Shown: positions 23,701 to 36,600, counted from the stretch's first letter. The stretch: 64,000 nt of DNA from Lates calcarifer (GCF_001640805.2 NW_026115281.1:1-64000); one strand, 5' to 3'. Numbers and translations: made by a program. The notes: a model not told the origin generated them from the letters alone.

Positions 23701-26700
23701 AGTTGCTTTCGGTGTCTGGGATTAAAATAACTACTTCATCTCACCCACCTTCTTATCCACAACCAGGTTGCTGTAGCACTTGGTGAGGGTGGGCAGTAGG
23801 ACCCTGGGGGGCAGCTGAGTGGCCAGGGTGCTCCTGAGGGAGGCGAGACGAGCAGAGAGCTGGGCGGAGGAGGTGGAGGAGAGGGAGGTCTCCACCAGCC
23901 GAGTCAGCCGACACACCTGCGGGAACAGGGGAGTGTTAATGTGATGCTGAGGAGAGAAACACCTGCACACTCCAGGTGTGTTACTGTCACCTGTAAGGTG
24001 GTGTCCTGCAGGTAGGGGCTGATGAAGTGCGGCAGCGTCTCTGTGACTCTGTGGAGGGCAGTGACAGCGCTCAGCAGGTAAATCTCATTGGTCAGGAGCT
24101 CCTTCCTGTTTGTCAGCGTGTGCAGCACCGCCGGCATCAACCTACAGGAAAACAACACAAACCACATCAGTTCAGGCAGCTCCTCACCAGACTCCATTAA
24201 CAAAAACAGAGATTTAACCAGGAGCTGCTGGAATACCACTGCCTCCATCTGTTAGTGTGTCTGTGTTACTGTGTGACTTTCAGTGGTGGAAGAAGTAATC
24301 AGATACTTTACTGAAGTAAAAGTACCACACAGTAACACAAACACACTAACAGATGGAGGCAGTGGTATTCCAGTAAAATCCCTGTTTTTGCCAATGGAGT
24401 CTGGTGCTGATATAGAGATGTTTCTGGTTAAACGGGATTGTTCTGTCATTGAAGTCTGTTTAAACGTGTCAGTGTTTGGACCTGGGTAACTGTGGGATGG
24501 CGAGGGCCTTGAGCGCTCCGACCACCTCGGCGATGCAGAGCAGAGCGCTGCCCGTCACGTTCTTCTCCTCCTCCGTCGCCATGACGATCTCCACCGCCCG
24601 CAGCAGGACGGGGACGAACTCCTCCTGGTGGTCAGAGCCAAAACTGCGACAGAGCAGTTTGAGGCTGTAGAGCGCCGTCTGACGGTTGATGGCTTGCTCC
24701 GCCTCCTTCTCCTCCTCCTCCATCACCTTACTGCGACCTTTACCCACGATGCTCAGCAGGTCTCCGGTCAGCTGTAAGAGCACGGTGACCTGGGAAAGAG
24801 ACGGGGAGCCAGTTAATTCACATGACAGCTGAAAACTGAAAAAAACTGACTACAGTTATCACCTCATGCGTGCATGTTAGCATGTTAGCAAGAGCTGAAA
24901 TCGTTTTATCACCTGTTGATCGTCCCACTGCGTCCTGTGCTGCAGTTTGTTGTTGAGCAGCTCCATGGCTTTTCTCCTGACCGACGCCAGCTGATTCTTC
25001 ATCAGACCTCTCATCACTGTGATGAAGGTATCCGTGGGCAACAAGGCGTTCACCTGGGCAACAGGTAAGGCCGAGGTAAGAATGTGTTTGACACCGTGTT
25101 TAATCTTCAAACTATATTTAAACTGATCAAACCTTATCCAGAACATCGTAGGTTTTGTTGAGCAGAACTCTCCAGAACTTGGCGGTGGGTTTGTCGGCGT
25201 TCTCCTCTACGCAGCGAGCCACGCTGTGGATGTAGTGCAGGATTTCCTCCAACAGCCTGAAACAGACACCGACCGTTCACCTGCTTCTTCACCTGAGACA
25301 AACTCACCTTATTTTTTTTATTCTGCAGGAACAGAACTCACCTCTGCTGCAGCTGCTGCAGAGATTCATCCAGGACGTCGCCACCGTCTGCAACCTGGAG
25401 CACAGTCAGCCGCTTAGTTAGCAAGTGCAACCAACAACCTGCTGTTTCAAACTTCAATAATTAGCAGGTTAATAATCTCTTCATCTGAACAACATGGACA
25501 ACGTCCTCGATGTGCTCAGAAAAAAAACAAATCTACAAATTCATAAGAACGGGACAAATTAAATGTCCTGATAAAGATCATGTAATACATAAGTTCGACT
25601 GTGGAGTCGTAACTAAAACCGTTTATTTATTTCATCATTTAATCTGAAAACATTAGCTCCAGTCTGTTGTTTTCCTGTCGTTCTCTGTGATCAGATCTTC
25701 TCTTTGTCACGTCTTTCTTTGTAAACCAATAAAAACCATCGCCCACCTTCCCGATGAAGCCGGCCGAGCCGAGCAGCTGAGCCATGAAGGAGACGGACAG
25801 GAACTTGAAGTGTCTCAGCTCTTTGCTGCTGTGAGCCTCCACACTGAAGATCAGCTCCTCCACCTTCTCCTCCTCCTCCTCCTCCTTCTTCCTGGCTCCT
25901 CGCCGGCCGACCAAGCGTTTCACCGGAGCTGCAGAGAACGGAGAAGGAGAGAGAGTTTTATTTTAAAGGTCTGCTGATTAATTAAGTCAACAGAAAGTCG
26001 TTTTTCTGACGTCTCACCGTCGTCTTTGTCGTCTGGCAGCTGCAGCAGGAAGTTGAGGATGTTGATGAGCGAGGTGAGCTGGTCGGTCACCTCGAACTGA
26101 CAGCACAGAGAAATCCAGAAGTCTACGTCTCTCTCCAGAGCTGCATCCTGAACAAACACGAGCACAGGAGGGTTTATTGATATATTGATCAGAGAAACAA
26201 ACAAACAGCCGCTCTCCACGTCCTGATCCTCACAGAGAAACATCGACTTTTAACATCAAACAGTTTTTACTGGTTTTAATCAGCTGCTCTGTTTGTTTTA
26301 GAGGAGGAGAGCTCTGAGGAGGATTCAGCTCCTGAACCATCAGCACTGAAGGAACCTGTTTATATTCTGAGCACAGGTGTCTCACCTTCTCACTCACGGA
26401 GCTGCCGGAGTGCGCCGTGTGCAGCTTGAACAGGAGGAGCATTAGGACCCAGAGGAAGCGGGCGGGGCCCAGCGTGGTCATCAGCTGGGTGAGGACAGGA
26501 AGCCGCCGGTGGTCGGGAACGTGAGGCAGAGCGTCTGCGAACACGTGCACGATCCTCGTCACCACGGCGTGCACGTGAGCCGAGGACTGACCATCAGGGA
26601 GTTGATGGGCCTGAGGAGGAGGAGGAGTTCAGAAAAAACACTGAAGCCAAACTAACCTCTGTGACGATGAGGACTTACCTTGATGAGCGCAGGTACGACC

Positions 26701-29700
26701 ATCTGAACCGTCTGGTCGATGACTCTGAAGCTGTAAACGTCGTCCAGACGCAGGATGTTCGCTCCCATGAAGGTGAAGATGGGCATGATGTTGTGGAGGA
26801 CTTTCTCCTGGAGGAGGACAAGGAGGAGACTCAGGTCAGTTTAAACTCTAACTCCTCTAACCTGCTCCTCGGGTGGAGGTGGCACTCACAGGGAAGATGG
26901 AGGCGACGGAGCCGAGCAGCAGCAGGGCGTGGTGGTGGGTCTGCGGCATGTCAGGACGCTCTGATGCACTGAACCACGAGCTCCACACTGAACTTATCCT
27001 CATCCAGGACGTCTGCACGGACACAATGAGAGAGGGAAGTCTGGATTTAAAGAAAGATCTGGAAACAGAAGCTGTGACAGATTCGTTAAATTCCTGAAAA
27101 CAGGAGGCTGAGTTGCGTGGTCCGACCTACCGGGCGGCACCGGTCCTCCATCAGGAGACAGCTTGTGGCAGACATTGAGCAGACAGCTGAGCAGCAGCTG
27201 TTTGGTGTACTCCATGTTGGTTTGATCGCCTGAGCTCGGCTCCAAACTCCTGAGAACAGAAACCACATCAGTCTGAGACCGGACTCAACTCGTCTGAGGG
27301 AACAAACGTTTCCCACCGACGCCTGGCTGTACCTGGAGAGCAGGGAGAACAGAACCGGCACCAACATCTGGGCTCTCTTCAGCTTCTTCTTGTGCTGCAG
27401 CAGCTCCAGGATCAGAGTGACTCTCTGCCACGGCACAGCGCCCCCCTCTGGACCGGCCTCACCACTGTCCTGAGGTTTCCTAACCAGGGAAAACAAATCT
27501 TTATTCCTGAAGCTGAAATTACAGGACGTCATTACAACGTTAGCTTACATTAGCTTGTCACGCTAAGAGCAAGAAAAGCTCCTACAAACATTGTAAGTCT
27601 GTGAAGTCACCTCTGTGTGATTTTGCTCCTGCGGGTCTGCTGCACCGTCACACTGACTTTGGGTTTCTCCGGTGGAGCGAGCTCATTAGCCACCAGCTGA
27701 CCGTCGACTGCGATCTGATGAAGAGAAGAAAGGTGTGAATCAAACCTGCATCCTGAGTCGTTCAGAAGCAAATATTTGACTATTTTGCTTAAAAAACGAC
27801 TAAATCCACGACTCAGTTATCAAAATTCATTGACTGATTCCCTTTGATTCATGGACGAACTTCCGGATCAAAACTTCACACAGTATGAAGGTATTCCTCT
27901 TTCCTCACCCCTTTGAAGACGCTGCTGATGGTGTTGGCCACCTGAGGACTCTTGCTCTCCACCAGCAGGTCGAACATCACCGACAGCAGCTTCTGCTGCA
28001 CCTTCTCGTCTCCGAGGACCGAGAAGAACGGCTTCGTGATCTGCAGAGGAGGAGCGACGATGAAGAGACGAGTCAGAGACGGAACGTGAGGAGGAGTCTA
28101 CAGATACACCTCTAATAAGAAATGTCAACACAGAAAAACATCTCTTCATTTCACTTCTTCTCCTAATATTACCTAATATCCCAGGTTTTAATCCAGGTTT
28201 TAACACTAGTTGCTTCAGGTTCTTATAACAGTATATCCCAGGCTTTTCCATAAGCATTGAAACATTTTCAGGTTTCATCCTTTTAAACCTGGTTTCATGC
28301 CTTTATATCCTGGTATTTACACAGTCTTAACCCTGTCTTTTAACCCTGGGTCCAGGTAATCCTGACCTGTTCCAGAGCGACGATCTGGCAGCTGGGTATG
28401 TCCGGGTGCGGCTGGGACGAGGTCCTCAGAGCTCTGACGAACAGATCCAGACAGTTCTGGTCCTGGGCCAGCAGGGGAGCCGACGTCTCGTTGTACTTCC
28501 CCAGGACGAGGTGCATCAGCTGGACCTCGGCCCGCAGCAGGGTCGGGGTGTCGGGGCCGCTCTGTTCCAGGAACCGATCGAGAACAGGAAGCAGGGCGGA
28601 CAGGACGGACTGAGGGCAGGACAGCTGTTAGAGGTTGTTTCCTGTTTGTTTTCTTTTAGCCATACAGGTGCGTTCCTGCTCTTACCTGGTCGTTGACGTT
28701 GCTCAGCGCCCTCAGCAGGGTGGCGGCGGTGTAGGACGGACAGCAAGGCGTCTGGATGGTCTGCAGAAGCTGCTGCATCGACATCTGCAGCTTCTTCTGC
28801 TGCGTCTTCACTTTAGTGGACGAACACTCGTCATGAAAGACGCCCAGAGCCTGCAAGGTTCACAGCAACAGTCAGAACCTACAGTCCAGTCATCAAATAA
28901 ACAACACACAACGCTAAAACCCTCTCACCGAGCTCAGGTACGAGGGGTCGGCGACGATCTCCTCTGAGGTTCTCAGAAGCCTCTCTGTGATTGGCTGGAG
29001 GGGAGAGGCGTCGGCTCCTGACAGGCTCTGCAGAGCGCCGAGGGCCGCCCTCCTGACCTCACGAACCGGAGAGCTGAGGCAACACAGCAGGGACGGGACC
29101 ACTGACGCACAAAGACACACAGTGACAGTTTTCTTCCATTTTACCAACACAAAAGCTCAGTTCAGACCAGTTTGACTGTCGCCTGAACGAGAGGCTGCAG
29201 ACAGGACTTCCTCTCCTTACCTGGCGAGTCCGGCGGCTGCCAGCTCCTTCAGCACGGCGGCGGGCTGGACGCTGAGCAGAGCTCGGCCCACGTACAGGGC
29301 CTGAGTCTGCAGCACGGCGCCGATCTTCACGTCCAGCTGGTCGCCGTGGTTACTGCCGTATCCCCACAGCACGCACAGAAACCTGAAGAGCATCGCCGGC
29401 TCGCACAGGTGGACCTGACAGAGAGAGTTTGTTAAACTCGAGCTGTCAGATTTCACAACAGGTTAAAGATCTCCAGGTGTCTGTTTCATACCTGGATGAG
29501 GAGCTTCATCAGCTCTCTGAAGCTGCCGGCCGCCGGCCCGTCTCCGGCGCCACTGATGACAACACTGAAGAGGCGGCAGATCAATCCCAGGTAACAGCAG
29601 GTGTTCGTGTCCATCTTCTCCGGGTTCCACCACACCTCACCTGACAGGACAGACGTCATCAGATACACTGATCCCGGAAAACCACCTCCAGACCCCCAGG

Positions 29701-32700
29701 AGGATTCCTTACCTTTGAAGGAGGCGTCGTGACACCTGAGAGACGAGATGAAGTCTCTGAGCAGAGAGATCAGAACGAAGCTGTATTCTCTGTCCAGACG
29801 TTCACCTGGCCGCTGCCCACACCTGCTCAGGTACAGAGTCAGAGCCTCAGAGAAGGAGAAGGCGACGGTCATGTGACACTCAGCTTCCTGTTGAAAAAAA
29901 AATCAAATAACATCCTTTTTGTTCAAGCAAAAAGCCATTTTATCAATACCAGACTCCATTGACAGAAACAGGGATTTAACCAGGAGCTGCTGGAATACCA
30001 CTGCCTCCATCTGTCAGTGTGTCTGTGTTACTGTGTGGTACTTTTACTTCTAAAGTATCTGATTACTTCTTCCACCACTGAAAGTCACACAGTAACACAA
30101 ACACACTAACAGATGGAGGCAGTGGTATTCCAGCAGCTCCTGGTTAAATCCCTGTTCTGTCAATAGAGTCTGGTATAGTGATATATAGAGATGTTTCTGG
30201 TGGTTTCTGTACCTGGACATCGGCATCCCTGGTGACCTCCAGCAGGGGGGCCTCCAGCACCATGTAGACCCTCTGGGCGGTGAGCAGGTGCTGGGTCTCG
30301 GTCAGCTCACCCAGGCCGAGCAGCAGAGTCTGGGTCAGCACCAGGCGGGACGCCCTCTCTCTGAGGCCAGAGCCCTTCTGCTGCTCCACCAACAGAGCCA
30401 GCTTCTCCAACTGAAGAACCAAAACACAGGAAGTTATCTACTGCTGATCTCAGGTCAGCTCTGGAGCCTGAAATTATTTTAAAATAAACTCACAGCGTCT
30501 CGTTTGGCGAAGTGCTCCATGTTCGCCAGGTTCTTGGTCAGCGTGGAGACGAGACGCTGGTTCACCAAACCGACGAAGCCGGGTTCAGAGCTCCTCTTCA
30601 TCACGTCGTCCAGCTCTGTGAGGACACAACAAGCAAATTAAAACACGTCAGCAGGCTTTTATTGTGAAAAGCAGCCGCAGGAAATGCCTACCTTGAGCCC
30701 AGTTGAAGGTGAGGGGGTGCTGGGCGAGGACGGAGGACCGGGCGATGCAGGAGGCGAGGCCGAGCTGGGCCGAGTCTGGCCCGGTGGCGGTGATCACAAG
30801 GAAGAGCAGCAGCCTCCAGCCCGTTCTCTGAGCCCGTTCGACATCCCCCTTTCCCAGCCGCGGGTCGGACAGTAAACGCACCGCCTCCTTCAGCACTGGC
30901 AGCCTGAGGCGAAACAACACAGAGCTCAGATTTACTGTAGGTACATGAAGTTATCATCTACACACCAGTTACCATCACCACTGAAGACGAGCAGAATGCT
31001 GACTGAGATCTGTTTACTTCACTGACCAGCGCTCAGCGTCCGACAGATCCACTCTGTGCAGCAGCGACAGTAAACACAACACGGTGTCTTCAGGGTCCAA
31101 AACATCAAACAACACCTGAAACAAACAGAACAAACGTCACACGCCATCACACACGTCTGATTCAAACCAGTCGACTCCACCGCTCTGACCGACACTGACC
31201 TCCAGGACTCTGAGAGCGGCGGCCACGACCTCCGCCACGTCGTCCCTCAGACGGTCCATGACGGCATCTTTCAGGAAGGTCTCGTCCAGACTCTGCTGCT
31301 GCTGGGACGACACGTGGGCATGAGGACTTGGACCAGGCTGTCCGGAGGTGAGGACGCCCATCAAGTGCTCCACGGCCGAGACTCGGACCGACGGCTGAGG
31401 GTGTTTCAGACTGAGGAGCAGCGACGTGTCCGAGTCGCCCAGAATCTACAGACGGAAACACAGACGGTCAAACGCTGCAGGAACCAAACGAGTCCAAGTT
31501 AATGTCTAACAGAGTGCAGAGTGTACCTGGTATTTTCCGCTGCTCATGGACAGAGACAGAAACTGGTGGAACAGATGTTTCTGCTCGGAGCTGCTGAGGT
31601 CGGTCACATGACCTGAGAGGACGGCGTCCAGAGCTCCACAGTATCTGACCGAGGAGACACACAGTTCAAAACAGTCTGTCTGAGGGCTGCAAACTGACAG
31701 GAACTTTGGAAATGATCCATGGGAACTAACAGGAATTAACAGGAACATATGGGAATAAACTGTTTCACATTCTGTGTGAAAGATCAGAACAAAAATCGCT
31801 CAGTGTGAAAAGAGCTTTAGTTTTGTGGTTTGGTCGTTTTAAGACGAATCTGAGTCGAATCAGAGACTCGACCGAAGCATCGAATAGTCGAGTTTTAGGA
31901 GGAAACTCTAGATAGAACATAATTTAATATGAGGATAACTTCTATCTTATCCAACCATAAGAAGATGGTGGACACGCGGCAGACTCAGTCAGACTCAGTC
32001 AGACTCAGTCAGACTCACCTGGACTCAAACAGTCGAACCAGAGGCAGCAGACGCCGGTCGAGGTCGGACAGGTTTTCCATCAGAGAGCTCGGTCTGGCTC
32101 AGATACTTGTCCAACAGCAAACTACAGGAGGAACACAACAGGTGAGGATGTCAGCAGGTAAAGGACCAGTTCACGTCAGACCACATGGTTCAGTATGAGG
32201 ACCAGGTGAGTTTACCGGGCCACAGTCTGGTCCAGGCCTTTGGTGAGAGGCACCGACTTCAGGATAGACTCCAACACGCTGAGCTCGTCCGTCTGCGCCT
32301 CACCTGAGACAGAAAACAACAGGTGAAGCTCTGATCTCACCTGTGAGGCTGCTGTAGCTTCATGTGGTTCCAGTTCTCACCTGAGGCTGCTGGTGAACAC
32401 GCTGTGGACCAGGTAAGGCAGCAGGTAACGCAGCAGAGGACTGAACGTCGTGGACCGCCGCCATCGCCTGCAGCGTGGTAACGAGCGCCGGCATCGAGCA
32501 GAGGCGGCTGAACGCTCTGAAGGTGAAGACACAGGCAGGTGAGTTAAATCCTCTTCACCACACCTGCATACACACGTCAGGGTGGAGTTTTCCCACCTAC
32601 CTGGGTCCAGCGGCTCCGTCCTTCTGGTTCTGCAGCAGCACGATGAGGCAGCCTAGACCCTCTTTGGCCAGAACCGGTTCTTTGACCAGAGACTTGCTGA

Positions 32701-34772
32701 TGTGCACGGCGAGGCTGTCGACCAGACTCGCCTCCATCACCACCTTCACCGCCAGCTGGCACACGATCATGTAGGTGGCGGCTTTGTAGTCGGTCAGCGA
32801 CGACTTCAGACCCTGGAGAGAAAACGGGACGACATCAGGACTGAAAGAGCCTTTGAGCTTTATGTCTAAAACCTAAAGATGTTCAGTTTCTGGTTTCATG
32901 TCTGGTTGTTTGTTTAATTCTGAAAAAAACCCAGAACCTCGTGTTCCTCCTCCGAGTCTGAGAGAAAAGGATTTAAACTTCAGCTTCAAACCAGGACGTT
33001 AAATGTGATCTGGTGAACAGACGGTGAGCGGCCGACTCACCCTCTGGACGTACGGCAGCAGTTTGGAAATGATGGTGTCTGACACTTTGTCCACGGCGTC
33101 CAGGGCGGGGACGATGGTGGAGGCGTAGAAGGAGAAGATCACTCTGAGCTGGGAGCAACTTCCTGAGTGTCCTGAATACGCCTGGAAACAAAGAGAAGAA
33201 GATGATTCACATCATATTCTCTTCCCCTTCATCTAAAGGTAAGACCCCGCCCCCTCCAGGTGAGTCTACCTGGATGGATTTGGTGACCAAGGTGCAGATG
33301 AAGTCCATGAAGCTCAGGTCTGTGTAGCAGTGAGTGATCAGAGCTCCTCTCGACAGCGGGACACCTGGTTTCTATAAAGACACAACGACAGGTAAAATAA
33401 AGAGACGGTGGTAAGTGGTGATCGAGCATGGTGAGGCGTTCAGGGACCGACCTGCAGGCCGTGTAGCCAGTTCCAGCGGTTGGTGGCGTCTTTGACCCTG
33501 AGGAGCTGCAGGACTCTGACAAACACGTTGGTGTCGTGGTACGGCAGAGCGCAGGCCAGCAGGCTGTCGGCGTTGTACAGCTGGACGTGGAAACTGAAAC
33601 AAAAACATGACGTCAGACGAAATCTAAAGTTCGGACAATTTTTTTTTTCAGATACGACAAAGATGAACAGCAAATCATCTCAACTGAGAATCTCTGATCT
33701 GCAAATGTTGAATAAAACGACTAAAGAATCGAAGTGTGACCTGTTCGTCTGATGTTAGCGTCTGAAACTTTCAGACATTTACTTGTTGTTAATTGAAATT
33801 TTTCCAGAAAATATTTTTTCTGATATTTTATCAAGATATTTCAGACATTTTTATACCATTTAATTTATATTTTCCCAATGTTTTGCTAAGCTTTTTCATT
33901 TTTACATCATTTAACTAAAATGTTTCCAATACTTTATTAATATCTTTTGGACACGTTTGGATCTGTGATCGCATGTTTTCATGTTTGATACCAGGCCGTG
34001 TTTCTAAAATGTTTCTCCATGACAACAAAAGGATAAAATTGTTTGAATATTGATGATTCAAGCTGAAATTATTAATCAGTTAGCTGATTAGTTGATTGAC
34101 AGAAAAATAAACTGCCAAATATTCTCTAAAGGAATCAGATCTGCTGCTTTTCTTCATCATATAAGATCATAAATTGAACTAAACGTCGTACCGGTGAAGC
34201 AGCCACTCGATGCACTTGTGAGCCGGTTTGAGAAGGAAGTACGGGGAGAGGCGGGTGAGGAAGAGCGAGATGCCGGCGTCCAGCTTCTCATTGACCTCTT
34301 TGGACTGGACGCTGCGCTCCAGGGTCAGCGAGGCCCGACTGAACAGAGTGTCCTGGAACTCCAGGAACGCCGGTTCGATTCCCAGCAGCTCCTCCAGCCC
34401 TGTGCAGCCTGAAAGACGACGCAAGGAGAGTTAAGTAACTTACAGCTGAAATATATTACTGCCGAATTGAAAAGCAGATCTTCCTTATTAAAAAAAACCC
34501 TCAACAGCACCTTAGTGTGGAGCATATTCTTTCTAATGAACAGGGAAACATTAAATCTGCAGTTTTTCCAGTGGAGTTTGGCGCGTGGGCTGAGAGCGAC
34601 AAAAACCAGGATCTGGTGGAGGAGACTCACCGAGGGCGTAGAAGGTGCTTCTGTCCATGGTCGCAGCATCTTTGGGGTCGAACAGCAGCGAGGCGACCTC
34701 TCTGCGAGTCAGCAGGGTCGGGTCGCTCTGAGGCAGCGCGAGCCTCTTCAACTGGTGAGCCAACGACGTCAT
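20745..34772 (-). CDS. heatr1: HEAT repeat-containing protein 1 (UTP10 homologue)
   Basis: Forty-three coding exons were traced, from 34631-34772 (start MTSLAHQLKRLALPQ) to 20745-20833 (end GEPLQSYF, TAA). The first nine are 34631-34772, 34192-34408, 33452-33593, 33270-33371, 33041-33181, 32601-32812, 32381-32516, 32216-32303 and 32019-32121. Summed lengths, less five apparent extra bases, give exactly 2171 codons (human HEATR1 is 2144 residues). HEATR1/UTP10 is a large nucleolar HEAT-repeat protein of the t-UTP complex, needed for rRNA transcription and early pre-rRNA processing. Family landmarks visible are LSPYFLLKPAHK, QRVTLILELLQHKKKL, EAHSSKELRHFKFLSVSFM, KEEKDRLL-type segments such as KDRLLTFYRLCDCIAE, and an acidic run EEEEEE near 25860. 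Frame breaks occur in exons 7, 7/8, 9, 19 and 26. A non-coding first exon probably lies at about 35774-35840, with a GTCAGA donor. Two MITEs and a GGA repeat lie in introns. Confidence 0.96.
21136..21255. repeat. GGA microsatellite in heatr1 intron
   Basis: About 120 bp of GGA/GGAGGA repeats with short G runs, between heatr1 exons 41 and 42. The open frames it creates are artefacts. Confidence 0.95.
22205..22245. repeat. TTTG microsatellite
   Basis: Run of TTTG units in the heatr1 intron between exons 39 and 40. Confidence 0.9.
22310..22760. other. AT-rich low-complexity intron segment
   Basis: Dominated by ataaaataaa-type motifs in heatr1's intron between exons 39 and 40. It contains no recognisable exon or element. 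Confidence 0.7.
24187..24431. mobile_element. Foldback MITE, copy 2
   Basis: Same family as the element at 17831: inverted arms with ggaataccactgcctccatc and gatggaggcagtggtattcc around agtggtggaagaagtaatc. The right arm lacks the cagcagc part of copy 1. It lies in the heatr1 intron between exons 34 and 35. Confidence 0.85.
29946..30198. mobile_element. Foldback MITE, copy 3
   Basis: Third copy, in the heatr1 intron between exons 15 and 16. The centre is in the opposite orientation to copies 1 and 2 (gtacttttacttctaaagta, gattacttcttccaccact), as expected of a foldback element inserted either way round. The right arm extends to tatagtgatatatagagatg. Confidence 0.85.
31980..32018. repeat. Short 10-bp tandem repeat
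   Basis: Four copies of agactcagtc lie immediately downstream of the donor of heatr1 exon 9. Confidence 0.85.
34459..34586. repeat. Diverged duplicate segment, copy A
   Basis: About 125 bp (gccgaattgaaaagcagatc onwards, with gtggagcatattctttc and ctgcagtttttccagtgg) resembles 35333-35456. It lies in heatr1 intron 1, next to exon 1 (34631-34772), and its partner lies on the other side of that exon. Confidence 0.7.
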
Positions 34773-35332
34773 GACGGCGTTAATCTGACAGACACAAACA
34801 TCACACAACCACGTTACTCTCACTTCCTCTACAGTTGTGTGTCCGTTTCCCATCATCCAGGTGTGATTGCAGCGATTACATTTTTACATGATTTAAAGAG
34901 AAGAAATTCATCAGAAGATTAATAATCATTATCAAAGTTAAAATTCTGATGAATAGAAAGGGATGTTGTTTGATTTCATTTGTTTCATTTTTCTCAATGT
35001 GTCCAAGAAAATGATTTTATATAAACACAACTTGTTCAACTGATCAACAAAATAAAAAAATACTTAATAAAATCACCTCAGAGTTAAAGACCCAAACTTT
35101 TCACCAAAAATCATCAAACCAAATTCAATTAGTTAAAGTACAGTTTTAAGATTCGTCTGAAAACTTGCTCCCACTGGAATAACGGAGTACTACTAATACT
35201 AATATGTAATATATAACTAAATGAACTCATTAGTTTCCCGGTAAAGTTGTCAAGTCAACTTTACTGCTGTTCCCACCATAATAACAACTCATAAAACTCA
35301 ACGAGCATAGATGAGCAACTTCTGAAATAAAT

Positions 35333-35456
35333 TACCGCCGAATTTAAAAGATCTTTTGATTAATTAAAAAAGTCTCAATACAACTTTTGCGTGGAGCGTT
35401 TTCTTTCTAATACACGAGGAAACACTAACTCTGCAGTTTTTCAGGGGAGTTTCGCA
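35333..35456. repeat. Diverged duplicate segment, copy B
   Basis: Matches 34459-34586 in the same orientation (ccgaatttaaaagatc, gtggagcgttttctttc, ctgcagtttttcaggg). The sequence may be an old dispersed repeat or a local duplication. Confidence 0.7.
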
Positions 35457-35773
35457 CTCAAATTCGTTCCAGGGTATAAAATTAGCCAGATAACGGCCAA
35501 GACTCTTCTCCTGTATTCTGACTGTAATCCAGAGTAGTAACCGGAGTCAGAGAACACGTTACTTTAACTGTACCAACGTGCACAACTAGTTCATTTTAGA
35601 TTAACTCGTGAAACTGGTTAGCTTAGTGAATGTTAGCTTCTTCAACTAAATTCTAAAACATCCCCGGGAAAAATAAAATAAATGTCAGCTTCACGTGAAC
35701 CTAGAGATATTAAAACGCGTTGGACACTTGGACAACACTCAGAGTAGAATAAATGTGAAAAATAAAAACTCTG

Positions 35774-36600
35774 ACCTGTTTTCTGTAACTCTACAAACAC
35801 GTTGTCGGCACATGAAGCGACCCCGTTAACGGTTCTTCTACTTCCGGTTCACGACAGTTTTGAATTTTAGTATGAGATGCCTCCCCACCGCTCACTTCCG
35901 TCTTCGTCCGACGTTGACTTTTTACCGATAAACAAACAAAACGAGCAAATTTAACACACTAAAACGTTCACAGATGATCTGACCGTGTTGTTAATATTAA
36001 CCCTGTATTTACTTTTAGTTTTACGAGACCTTTTCAGCTCGTTAAAGAAGGATTAAGTGTAATTTCTGAGTCATTTTTGGCCCAACTTGGTTCTCTTGGG
36101 AAACACGATAACTGGTGTTTGGTGTAACAGTTTCCAAATGAACTGCATTAATGAATCAAAAGGAAATACAAGCCAAACAAAGGGCTGACAAAAACTGACA
36201 CCTATGACTCATGTATGATGATAAGGTGTGATCTATCACCAAGACATGTCATCTTTGTTTCCGTTCATTCACTCCTCCCGCCACACGGGGGTGATAATCA
36301 CCGCTGTCTCTATAAAAACCTGCGCCGCTTTAATGGAAACACGAAGCGACCTCTCTGTTCGGTTTGTTGTCAGTTTGTCGGTTGACGTTTGGAGGATTTA
36401 TTTCTTTTAAAATATCAGTCGTTAGTGACACGAATTAGATGTTATTATAACGGCGCCAACTGGCCGCTTTTTAAGTGTAAAACAGACCGGGAACTGTGGT
36501 TAATACGAGCTTCTGTAGCAGCCGGCAGCAGTTTGTGGTTTACCGCCGGCTGGGAGAGAGAGAGAGCGGCTCGTTGGTAGAGCTGCCGCGGGTGAGTGGT
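35774..36600. promoter_or_regulatory. Head-to-head promoter region of heatr1 and sun1
   Basis: The probable heatr1 untranslated exon (minus strand, donor AACAG/GTCAGA near 35773) and the probable sun1 first exon (plus strand, donor CTGCCGCGG/GTGAGT near 36592) diverge from about 0.5 kb of shared sequence. A TATA-like ctataaaaacc is at 36310 on the sun1 side. GC content rises around 36500-36760. Start sites are inferred. Confidence 0.5.

Noticed and set aside
20745..34772. heatr1 as a processed or decayed pseudogene
   Set aside because: All introns are present with good splice sites, conserved residues are kept throughout, and the few breaks are single bases that sum to an exact frame.
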